This document shows, one piece after another, positions 1 through 5,955 of a stretch of 9,647 bases of DNA. Made by a program: the position numbers and the translations under genes. The notes under the pieces are model-generated. The model was not told the DNA's origin. It saw only the letters and a list, made by a program, of their open reading frames with translations, and searched no databases. Positions within the stretch are counted from its first letter, which is position 1; the number at the start of each line of letters is the position of its first letter. The stretch is from Bacteroidales bacterium (lineage in GTDB: Bacteria; Bacteroidota; Bacteroidia; Bacteroidales; UBA932): positions 1 through 9,647 of the forward strand of contig JAFUWW010000034.1 of assembly GCA_017471085.1 (NCBI GenBank). The letters are read 5' to 3'.

Positions 1-617
1 CCAAGAAGGTTGTTGAATATGCACATCAGTACGATGTCACCGTAGAGGCCGAACTCGGCGTTCTCGCTGGTGTGGAAGATGAGGTTTCCGCAGAGGAATC
101 CCACTACACCCGTCCGGAAGAGGTCATCGACTTTGCCACCCGTACCGGCTGCGACTCCCTGGCCATCTCCATCGGCACCAGCCACGGCGCTTACAAGTTC
201 AAGCCCGAGCAGTGCACCCGCGACCCGAAGACCGGCCGTCTGGTTCCCCCGCCGCTCGCCTTCGACGTGCTGCACGAGATTGAGAAGAAGCTCCCCGGCT
301 TCCCGATCGTCCTTCACGGCTCCTCCTCCGTCCCTCAGGAGTATGTAGACATCATCAACGCCAACGGCGGAAAGCTTCCCGACGCTGTGGGTATCCCCGA
401 AGAGCAGCTCCGCGAGGCCTCCAAGAGCGCCGTCTGCAAGATTAACATCGACTCCGACTCCCGTCTTGCCATGACCGCCGCCATCCGCAAGGTCTTCAAC
501 GAGAAGCCCGGTGAGTTCGACCCTCGCAAGTACCTGGGTCCTGCCCGCGACGAGATGAAGAAGCTCTACATGCACAAGATCGTCAACGTGCTCGGTTCCA
601 ACGGCAAGGCCGAATAA
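1..617 (+). CDS. fba: Class II fructose-bisphosphate aldolase, 3' part
   Basis: The gene enters from the left edge; the first whole codon is at base 3 and the stop is TAA at 615-617, leaving about 204 residues. It interconverts fructose-1,6-bisphosphate with glyceraldehyde-3-phosphate and dihydroxyacetone phosphate in cytoplasmic glycolysis and gluconeogenesis. Family signatures are visible in order: VEAELGVLAGVEDEV, then TSHGAYKF and VLHGSSSVP (each with a histidine expected to bind the catalytic zinc), then KINIDSDSRLAMTAAIRK with the substrate phosphate-binding region, and the usual C-terminal KYLGPARDEMKKLY. Codons are strongly biased to C-ending forms compared with the genes to the right, as expected for a highly expressed enzyme. 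The start and promoter lie outside the window. A strong hairpin follows the stop. Identity is secure. Confidence 0.96.
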   Translation, partial: KKVVEYAHQYDVTVEAELGVLAGVEDEVSAEESHYTRPEEVIDFATRTGCDSLAISIGTSHGAYKFKPEQCTRDPKTGRLVPPPLAFDVLHEIEKKLPGFPIVLHGSSSVPQEYVDIINANGGKLPDAVGIPEEQLREASKSAVCKINIDSDSRLAMTAAIRKVFNEKPGEFDPRKYLGPARDEMKKLYMHKIVNVLGSNGKAE

Positions 618-630
618 GCCGCGCATCAGC

Positions 631-673
631 AAAAAAACTCCCGGGGTTTTGACATGAACCCCGGGAGTTTTTT
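631..673. terminator. Bidirectional intrinsic terminator between fba and btuG
   Basis: CTCCCGGGGTT (638-648) and AACCCCGGGAG (657-667) form a perfect 11-bp stem around an 8-base loop. It is flanked by seven A (631-637) and six T (668-673), so it works as a hairpin plus U-tract on either strand. It lies 13 bases after the fba stop and 15 bases beyond the stop of the convergent lipoprotein gene, so it should end transcription from both sides. Confidence 0.93.
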
Positions 674-688
674 GTTGCAGGCCACAAG

Positions 689-1831
689 CTACTGCAGCAG
701 CAGATGGCCGGTTCCGATGCCGGTTTCCACGGTCCATCTGTGCCGAAGGTCTTTCGTGAAGCAGTGGACCTTGCTGCCGGAGGTGAAGCTGGCGTCGCAG
801 ATGTAGATGTCTCCGCTGGTGGGATTGACCAGCAGGCCGTAGGCATAGCCCACGTGGGAAAGGTCCGTGCCCGAGAAACTGTATTTCCGGAAAGATCCGT
901 CCATGGTGTCTACGCGGTAAAGGCAGGTGTCGTATCCGCCGGTCATTTCCGCGTCGTTGCCGATGGTGAAGATGTACGTTCCGGAGCGGGTCATTTTGTC
1001 GGCATGGACGCCTTCAATCACTTTGGCTGTTCCATCGGGGGTAACGCACAGAAGGCTCTGGGGGACGGACTGGATCCAGTTGCCGTCAGCATCCGGCGTC
1101 CAGGTAGATTCTCCGTAGGTGGAGACCCACAGTTTGCCGCCGACGGCGGTAAGGTCGTTGAGATTGGACAGGGGAGCGTCCATCTGTTTTTCCAGCGTAA
1201 AGGATGCCAGGTCGACGACCGAAATGCGGTTGTCGTGTTCCAGATTGTATCCGCCGCTGTTGGCTACGTACAGTTTGCCTCCGGAAACGGCAAGGCCTTC
1301 CGGCTGATAGCCCACCTCGATGGAAGCGGTTTCCAGATTTTCCGTATGGATCCGGTATACTTTTCCCAAAGTGACGTCGCCTCCGTAAACAGCTGCGCCA
1401 TAAGAGGATACGTAGGCATATTTTCCTTCCAGGGCAATCCTCCGCGGGCTGTCCACAGCAAGGGTCCGGATCAGTTTGCCGTCAGGGATGCGCAAGATGG
1501 CAATCTGGTTGGATGCGTTCAGGAGCACCCAGAGATGCCCGTCCACCACAGCCATATCGTTGGCGGTATTGCCCAGCCCCTGGACTACCTGGGGGTTGGC
1601 CTGGCCGAACAGATCGGCATAGTATTTTTTGGAGTTGAAGTCCAGCAGATCCAGTGTGGAAGCACCGGGGAAGGCTCCTTCGTTGAGGATGTAGAGCCTG
1701 GATCCGAAATTTTCACCTACTTCGACTTCGATGCCCGTGAAACCTTTTATTTCAGAGGCGTTTTCTTTGGTACAACCTGCAACAACGGCTGCAAGGACCG
1801 CGCTGAAAACCAGCAGTGATACTTTTTTCAT
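689..1831 (-). CDS. btuG: BtuG-like surface beta-propeller lipoprotein (YncE/DUF5074 type)
   Basis: A 380-residue lipoprotein. The signal peptide is MKKVSLLVFSAVLAAVVAGC with lipobox VAGC and lipidated Cys20. The following TKE loosely resembles the short acidic/Lys export signals of Bacteroidota surface lipoproteins. The rest is a chain of short beta-strand repeats, such as SRLYILNEG (44-52), GKLYVANSG (185-193), GKLWVSTYG (232-240) and GDIYICDAS (340-348), typical of YncE/DUF5074 propellers. In Bacteroides, BtuG proteins are propellers of similar size encoded beside btuB; they cap the receptor and bind vitamin B12 very tightly. Here the gene lies 64 bases downstream of a BtuB-like receptor on the same strand, with its own likely promoter at the receptor's 3' end. 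The fold and location are well supported. The cobalamin ligand is inferred from context; another metal chelate is possible. Confidence 0.82.
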   Translation of the reverse strand: MKKVSLLVFSAVLAAVVAGCTKENASEIKGFTGIEVEVGENFGSRLYILNEGAFPGASTLDLLDFNSKKYYADLFGQANPQVVQGLGNTANDMAVVDGHLWVLLNASNQIAILRIPDGKLIRTLAVDSPRRIALEGKYAYVSSYGAAVYGGDVTLGKVYRIHTENLETASIEVGYQPEGLAVSGGKLYVANSGGYNLEHDNRISVVDLASFTLEKQMDAPLSNLNDLTAVGGKLWVSTYGESTWTPDADGNWIQSVPQSLLCVTPDGTAKVIEGVHADKMTRSGTYIFTIGNDAEMTGGYDTCLYRVDTMDGSFRKYSFSGTDLSHVGYAYGLLVNPTSGDIYICDASFTSGSKVHCFTKDLRHRWTVETGIGTGHLLLQ

Positions 1832-1856
1832 ATTTAAAAGAACTTTGATAGATCAG

Positions 1857-1871
1857 GACGGAATTTCCGTC
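1857..1871. promoter_or_regulatory. 15-base palindrome in the btuG leader
   Basis: GACGGAATTTCCGTC has perfect 7-base arms around one central base. It lies 26 to 40 bases before the btuG start codon, just downstream of the predicted promoter. It could be an operator or a 5-bp hairpin with a 5-base loop in the leader RNA. No T-tract follows, so it is not a normal terminator. Function unknown. Confidence 0.4.
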
Positions 1872-1881
1872 TTGTTGGTTG

Positions 1882-1913
1882 CAAAGATACGAAATTCAGA
1901 AGGAATAGTCAAG
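1882..1913 (-). promoter_or_regulatory. Predicted Bacteroidota promoter for btuG
   Basis: On the minus strand CTTG (1913-1910), 20 bases, then TATCTTTG (1889-1882) fit the Bacteroidota pattern TTTG-N19-21-TAnnTTTG with one mismatch in the -33 box. The -33 box overlaps the last codons of the receptor gene. Transcription would begin near 1875, giving a leader of about 44 bases. The lipoprotein may therefore be made alone as well as from the receptor's transcript. Confidence 0.6.
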
Positions 1914-3779
1914 GCTGGCCAGCACGTGGAAGCCCGGCATGGGATATTGTTTAATGATTTCGTAGTGCTCGTCCAGGAGGTTTTTCAGCTGGAGGCCGAC
2001 GCTCAGGGAACGGCCGTGCCAGGAGAGGGAGGCATCCCAGGTGGTCCAGGGGGCGATGCGGAAATCGGCCCGGTTGGTGGAGGAAGTGAAACGCTCGCCG
2101 GTGAGGAAGCCTTCGATTTCGAGGGATAACCCTTTCCAGGAGCCTTGCAGGTTGAAACTGGCGCTGTGCAGGGGAATGTAGGGGATCTGGCCGCCTGTCT
2201 CCGTATCATGGGCCCACTGGTAGGAATAGCGCGCTGTGGCTCCGGCGCTCCAACCGGCCCGCTTGAAAAAGGCCGATGCAGCAATCTCATCCCCGAAAAT
2301 GCGAACCCCGCCGATATTGTACATGGACCATCGGAATAAACTGCCGTTTGGAACCGCCACAAGCTTGTTTTCCACCCAGTTGAAGTACAGCTCTTCGCGG
2401 GCGGAGAACTGCCACGGTCCGGCCTGTTTTTTCCAACTCCATCGGGCCGATGCCTGCCACACTTTCTCGGGCTCCAGCGCGCGGGTGGTCACGTTGGTGT
2501 AGTAAAGGTCGTTGAAAGAGGGAAGGCGGCAGGAGCGCTTGACAAGGCCGCCGAACTCCCATTCCGGAGCCGGATGCCAGTTCAGGAGGAAGGCCGGGGA
2601 AAGGAAACTGTACTTTCCTGCGCCGGAGGAGAGCTGGTATTGGAGAGAGAGGCAGGCCCGCCAGGGATCCTTGATAAAAGATCCGGAAACGGCTGCGTAT
2701 AAGGTCTTTCTCACAGCCGATACCTGCTTGGAAGAGAGTGTCTCCCACTGCCCGTCCACAGCGCCGCCGAAGTGAAGCCATGGCGCCGCCTCCCAGTCCA
2801 GGGCCGATGAGAGGAAGGCGCTTCGCTGCAGATAATCCCACCGGGACGATACTGCCGGATCCAGTTCCGATACATCCAGGTACGACAGGAAATCCCGGGC
2901 ATATTTCCCGTTCACGAGCAGTTGCAGGCGGTCCGACAGTTCCTGCCGTCCGCTGAGCTGCACGGCCAGGTTCCGGTCATCCTGCCGGTCCTGCGACATC
3001 GGGTAGCGGTCGTTCTGCTTGTAAACGGGGCCGGGGATGCCCCGGTGCGAGTCGTACCAGCGGACGGCGGCCTCCCATCGGCCCCCTGCAGGGAGGTAGA
3101 ACAGCTGGCCAAGCGCCCTGACAGCCGTGAGGTCGCAGTTTTCCCGGACCATCAGGGTATCGTAGCCCTGGTAGCCTTCCGGGGTGTTGCGGAAGTCCTT
3201 GACATGGAAGCGGTAACGCCCGTTGGCTGTGCTGGCGGCAAGTTGTACTCGGGAACGCCAGGCGGTGCCCCATCCCTGTTCCCAGGCAGCCTCTGGAGCC
3301 AGGGTCCCGAAAGCCCCGCCATGCAGGTGCAGGCTGATGTTTCTGGTCGGGGAAGGCAGGGCGCTTGTCAGGTGCAGGGAACTGGCGCTGCCGTATTCCC
3401 GGGCGCTCTGAAGCAACTGCGAGCGCTGTCCCTGATAGAGTTCCACTTTCTCCAGGGAGCGGGTGTCGATGCGGCCCAGGTCCACCTGCATGTTCTGTGC
3501 GTTATCGATAGGCACTCCGTCCAGGAAAATGGCTGTGTGCGCGCTTCCGAGGCTCCTTACGTTGATGGTTTTGAGTCCGCCGGCGCCGCCGAAGTCCCTG
3601 AGCTGGATGCCGCTGAAATCGCGGATGGCATCGGCCAGGTTCACCGCTTGCTGCAGTTTTTCCCGGGGGGCTGTTTCTGTTGCAGGAGAGATGTCCCGTA
3701 CCGCGCTGACCCTGGACGGGGCCAGTGTATCCGGCTGCTGGAGCAGGAGAAGGGCTATGGTAAGGATGGTCGCTGTCAT
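1896..3779 (-). CDS. btuB: TonB-dependent outer-membrane receptor, BtuB type
   Basis: A 627-residue receptor when started at the ATG of 3779. The open frame runs further upstream to 4127, but that part overlaps the divergent gene and lies beyond the predicted promoter. From 3779 the protein begins with a hydrophobic signal (MTATILTIALLLLQQ) that has no basic residue, which is somewhat unusual. A possible TonB box, DTLAPSRVSAV (about 17-27), follows. The plug domain occupies roughly 40-150, with GLKTINVRSLGSAHTAIFLD and VPIDNAQN followed by LEKVELYQG. The rest is a 22-strand-type barrel ending in LDYSF with the terminal Phe needed for outer-membrane insertion. There is no N-terminal carboxypeptidase-like domain, so it is not SusC. 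BtuB-family receptors import cobalamin using TonB energy. The pairing with a propeller lipoprotein and a binding protein supports this, though a siderophore or heme ligand is not excluded. Confidence 0.85.
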   Translation of the reverse strand: MTATILTIALLLLQQPDTLAPSRVSAVRDISPATETAPREKLQQAVNLADAIRDFSGIQLRDFGGAGGLKTINVRSLGSAHTAIFLDGVPIDNAQNMQVDLGRIDTRSLEKVELYQGQRSQLLQSAREYGSASSLHLTSALPSPTRNISLHLHGGAFGTLAPEAAWEQGWGTAWRSRVQLAASTANGRYRFHVKDFRNTPEGYQGYDTLMVRENCDLTAVRALGQLFYLPAGGRWEAAVRWYDSHRGIPGPVYKQNDRYPMSQDRQDDRNLAVQLSGRQELSDRLQLLVNGKYARDFLSYLDVSELDPAVSSRWDYLQRSAFLSSALDWEAAPWLHFGGAVDGQWETLSSKQVSAVRKTLYAAVSGSFIKDPWRACLSLQYQLSSGAGKYSFLSPAFLLNWHPAPEWEFGGLVKRSCRLPSFNDLYYTNVTTRALEPEKVWQASARWSWKKQAGPWQFSAREELYFNWVENKLVAVPNGSLFRWSMYNIGGVRIFGDEIAASAFFKRAGWSAGATARYSYQWAHDTETGGQIPYIPLHSASFNLQGSWKGLSLEIEGFLTGERFTSSTNRADFRIAPWTTWDASLSWHGRSLSVGLQLKNLLDEHYEIIKQYPMPGFHVLASLDYSF

Positions 3780-3810
3780 TTGGCCGTTTGTCCGGGAATT
3801 GTTACCTTTG
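3779..3810 (+). promoter_or_regulatory. Predicted promoter for btuF (plus strand)
   Basis: TTTG (3779-3782), exactly 20 bases, then TACCTTTG (3803-3810) match the Bacteroidota promoter consensus in full. The first base of the -33 box is also the last base of the reverse-strand btuB start codon. Transcription would start near 3817, giving a leader of about 105 bases before the chosen btuF start. Confidence 0.65.
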
Positions 3811-3816
3811 AACGTG

Positions 3817-3848
3817 CAAAGGTATAAAAATACGGACCATGTTGCAAG
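3817..3848 (-). promoter_or_regulatory. Predicted promoter for btuB (minus strand)
   Basis: On the minus strand CTTG (3848-3845), 20 bases, then TACCTTTG (3824-3817) fit the consensus with one -33 mismatch. Transcription would begin near 3810, leaving a leader of only about 30 bases before the btuB ATG at 3779. That is too short for a cobalamin riboswitch. The -33 box lies within the first 50-base repeat unit. Confidence 0.62.
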
Positions 3849-3886
3849 AAAAACGGCCCTGGACAGCGTTTTGGGCTGCAACATGG
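3837..3886. repeat. 50-base repeat unit, copy 1 (CCATGTTGCA ... TGCAACATGG)
   Basis: CCATGTTGCA (3837-3846) and TGCAACATGG (3877-3886) are perfect 10-base inverted repeats separated by 30 bases. Read from the ATG at 3839, the plus strand encodes MLQEKRPWTAFWAATW, close to the btuF signal peptide but in a different frame from btuF. The copy lies in the predicted btuF leader and contains the btuB -33 box. Confidence 0.75.
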
Positions 3887-3919
3887 CAAGCTTTTTACGG
3901 AAAAAGGCTATTTTTGCGG

Positions 3920-3969
3920 CCATGTTGCAGCGGAAACGGCCCCTGGCGGCACTCTGGCTTGCAACATGG
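3920..3969. repeat. 50-base repeat unit, copy 2, containing the btuF start
   Basis: CCATGTTGCA (3920-3929) and TGCAACATGG (3960-3969) again enclose exactly 30 bases, 83 bases downstream of copy 1. The 53 bases from each ATG agree at 37 positions by hand count. The btuF start codon lies in the left arm, and the unit encodes MLQRKRPLAALWLATW of its signal peptide. No target-site duplication flanks either copy. Confidence 0.75.
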
Positions 3970-4941
3970 CTGGTCTGGGCCTGTGGTGCGCCCGCGGAAC
4001 GGCCGCAGGGCGGCATGGAATACGCGCAGTGGTTCAGTATCACGGAGGAGGGCAGCGTGGTGGTCTTTTCGCCCACGGGTGCAGCTCCGGACACGCTGGT
4101 GCCTCCGCTGGAGCGCATGGTGTGCATGTCGTCCTCCTACGTGGGTTTCCTGGAAGCCATCGGAGCCGATGACGCCGTGGTGGGCGTGTCCGGAAAAGCA
4201 TATCTCGGGAACGCCCGGGTGCAGGCATCGGCCCGGGAAGTGGGCTTCGACGCCGCGCTGGACTACGAAGCCATCCTGCGCGCCCGGCCGGATGTGTTGC
4301 TTACCTATTCCGTGGGGGCCGTGGAGCCGCCCTACCTGGCCAAGCTCAGGGACCTGGGCATCCGTCCGGTGGTCCTGAGCGAGCATCTGGAAAGCCATCC
4401 GCTGGCCCGGGCGGAGTACGTGAAGCTGTTCGGTGCCCTCACCGGCCGGCAGGCCGCGGCCGATTCCGTCTTCTCTGCCGTCCGCGACCGCTACCTCTCC
4501 CTGGTGCAGTCCTCTGTCCGCAGGAAAGTCCTCATCAACATCCCCTACGCGGATATCTGGTACATCCCCGGCGGAGACAACTACATGACCCGCATGGTGC
4601 AGGATGCCGGCGGCGAACTGCTCGGGTCCGTGCCCGGGAGGCAGGACTCCGGTACCATCGGCCTGGAGCAGGCCTATGCCTATGCGAAAGAGGCCGATGT
4701 GTGGCTGAACCCCGGCTGGTGCCGCACCCGGGAGCAGCTGCGGAGCGTGCATCCGCTGTTCCCGGATTTCCCGGTGCTGGAGCGCGCTGTCTGGAACAAC
4801 ACCCTGCAGGAGACCCCCGGCGGCGGCAACCGCTTCTGGGAAACAGGCCCCGTCCACCCGGACTGGATCCTGGAAGACCTGGTGCACCTCTTTTCAGGTG
4901 ACACACATGCTCCCATGCACTATTTCCTTCCTGTGGAGTAG
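3922..4941 (+). CDS. btuF: Periplasmic cobalamin/iron-chelate-binding lipoprotein, BtuF type
   Basis: A 339-residue substrate-binding protein of an ABC importer. The frame is open far upstream, but the ATG at 3922 gives a proper lipoprotein signal (MLQRKRP, a hydrophobic stretch, then VWAC with Cys21), so that start is chosen; an ATG at 3883 would add 13 residues. The mature part has the two-lobed helical-backbone (TroA/BtuF-like) pattern. Lobe one has ERMVCMSSSYVGFLEAIGA (64-82), VVGVSGKAYLGN (86-97) and the LRARPDVLLTY stretch (119-129). Lobe two has KVLINIPYADIWYIPGGDNY (202-221). Near the end is TPGGGNRFWETGPVHPDWIL (298-317), resembling Bacteroidota binding proteins that I recall beside BtuB/BtuG-like genes. 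It would pass ligand from the outer-membrane receptor to an inner-membrane permease. No permease or ATPase gene follows; the next gene is convergent. The ligand is inferred. Confidence 0.83.
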   Translation: MLQRKRPLAALWLATWLVWACGAPAERPQGGMEYAQWFSITEEGSVVVFSPTGAAPDTLVPPLERMVCMSSSYVGFLEAIGADDAVVGVSGKAYLGNARVQASAREVGFDAALDYEAILRARPDVLLTYSVGAVEPPYLAKLRDLGIRPVVLSEHLESHPLARAEYVKLFGALTGRQAAADSVFSAVRDRYLSLVQSSVRRKVLINIPYADIWYIPGGDNYMTRMVQDAGGELLGSVPGRQDSGTIGLEQAYAYAKEADVWLNPGWCRTREQLRSVHPLFPDFPVLERAVWNNTLQETPGGGNRFWETGPVHPDWILEDLVHLFSGDTHAPMHYFLPVE

Positions 4942-4986
4942 CGCCTTGGAATAGTACACCCTGACTTGCTGTGAAAAGGAGAAAGG

Positions 4987-5880
4987 TCAGAAAAGCTTTC
5001 CGGTGTTGAATTTCTGGGCCAGGGAGGAGAGTTCCTCCGTGGTGGCGGGGCGGTTGAGGGCGGCTTTGCGCTCCTGCTGGAACTGTGCCTTGAGGCGGGC
5101 GAACTGGCGTTTGGTGTCCAGGGTGAAATCGCCGCCTTCTATCCAGGAGAAGTACGACGGCTCCGCAGCCCAGACTTCGCGCGCTGTCCTGCCCTTGTGC
5201 TTGCCGAAACTCACCACTGCCTCGCCCGCATCGTTCAGGACAAGACGGCCGGCGTAATCCACCGTGCGGGGCCTGCCTGCAACGGAGGCCAGGAAAGCCA
5301 CATCGTTCTTCAGCTTGTCCGGATACATGTCCAGCTGGCCTTTGAGTACCTTCATGGTGGCAACGGTATCGGCCTCCGCCGTGTGGGCGTTCTCGAAGTC
5401 CTCGCCGCCGCAGTAGAAGCGGTAGGCGGCCTTGAGGTTGCGCGGCTCCATGTAATGGTAGATGTTCTGCACGTCCACCATCAGTTTGGAATGAAGGTCG
5501 ATGTCAATGTCCTTGTGCATGTAGAGACGCACCCGCTCGATTTCCTCTGCCAGCATGGGCAGGTCGAACTTGGCGGAGTTGAAGCCGGCGAGGTCTGCGT
5601 CGGAGAGCCATTCAACCACCTCGTCCACGCAGTCGCTGAAACGGGGACAACCGGCGAGGTCCTCGTCCTTGATCCCGTTCACGGCCGATGCCTGCGCATT
5701 CATCGGGTACTGCCGGTTGTTCAGGTAGTCCCAGGGCTTGAAGCGCCATGTCTTGATCCGCGTTTCTCCGTCCGGCATCACTTTTACGAAACTCAATTCT
5801 GCGATGCAGTCCGCAGCAATATTTAGGCCCGTGCTTTCGATGTCAAAAAACAGTAACGGGCGCTGTAAATTCAATTCCAT
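4987..5880 (-). CDS. DnaQ-like 3'-5' exonuclease with ExoX-like C-terminal domain
   Basis: A 297-residue DEDDh exonuclease. Motif ExoI is FFDIES with Asp13 and Glu15. ExoII is GFNSAKFD with Asp106. ExoIII is HTAEAD with His166 and Asp171. All four metal-binding acids and the catalytic histidine are therefore present. After the nuclease domain (about 8-185) comes a small module with SFGKHKGR (224-231) and PSYFSWI (241-247), like the C-terminal domain of exodeoxyribonuclease X, then a charged tail ending NTGKLF. The family removes nucleotides from DNA 3' ends in proofreading or repair; whether this protein proofreads for Pol III is not shown. It lies 75 bases downstream of dnaN on the same strand, and I recall this neighbour pair from other Bacteroidota. 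No good promoter of its own was seen. Confidence 0.88.
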   Translation of the reverse strand: MELNLQRPLLFFDIESTGLNIAADCIAELSFVKVMPDGETRIKTWRFKPWDYLNNRQYPMNAQASAVNGIKDEDLAGCPRFSDCVDEVVEWLSDADLAGFNSAKFDLPMLAEEIERVRLYMHKDIDIDLHSKLMVDVQNIYHYMEPRNLKAAYRFYCGGEDFENAHTAEADTVATMKVLKGQLDMYPDKLKNDVAFLASVAGRPRTVDYAGRLVLNDAGEAVVSFGKHKGRTAREVWAAEPSYFSWIEGGDFTLDTKRQFARLKAQFQQERKAALNRPATTEELSSLAQKFNTGKLF

Positions 5881-5918
5881 TTATAAAAAGTTTGGTGCCC
5901 TGACGGGCGAAAGGTAAG

Positions 5919-5939
5919 TCCCTTCCCCGGGGGAAGGGA
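5919..5939. other. GC-rich perfect inverted repeat between dnaN and the exonuclease gene
   Basis: TCCCTTCCCC (5919-5928) and GGGGAAGGGA (5930-5939) are exact reverse complements with one base between them. In dnaN messenger RNA this could fold into a strong hairpin 16 bases after the stop codon. No T-tract follows, so it may protect or process the RNA, or weaken read-through, rather than terminate. A smaller GCCC-TGAC-GGGC hairpin (5897-5908) follows towards the exonuclease start. Confidence 0.55.
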
Positions 5940-5955
5940 TCCGGCAACCTGCAGG

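Noticed and set aside
704..1819. Long plus-strand open frame (371 codons) opposite the btuG-like gene
   Set aside because: It is the antisense shadow of a well-supported lipoprotein. Its product has no recognisable family, and G+C-rich codon use keeps the opposite frame open.
3780..3921. Cobalamin riboswitch in the divergent control region
   Set aside because: No B12-box-like sequence was seen on either strand, and both predicted leaders are shorter than the roughly 200-base riboswitch.
3837..3969. Pair of miniature transposable elements
   Set aside because: The 50-base units have inverted ends but no target-site duplications, and one of them encodes the btuF signal peptide; a duplication or regulatory repeat fits better unless many genomic copies are found.
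3780..4127. Upstream extension of the btuB reading frame by 116 codons
   Set aside because: It would run through the divergent promoter region and into btuF, and it adds no receptor-like sequence; the ATG at 3779 sits directly downstream of a good promoter.
3895..4887. Minus-strand open frame (330 codons) opposite btuF
   Set aside because: Shadow of the binding-protein gene, with no domain or signal recognised.
4961..4990. Terminator between btuF and the convergent exonuclease gene
   Set aside because: Only a 5-base CTGAC/GTCAG pairing with a 20-base loop and no T-tract on either side; too weak to call.
4987..5010. Clamp-binding peptide at the exonuclease C-terminus (NTGKLF)
   Set aside because: It ends in LF but lacks the leading Gln of the QL(S/D)LF motif; mentioned only as something to test by modelling.
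5909..5936. Promoter for the exonuclease gene (TACCTTTC on the minus strand)
   Set aside because: The final G of the -7 consensus is C, and no TTTG-like box lies 19-21 bases upstream.
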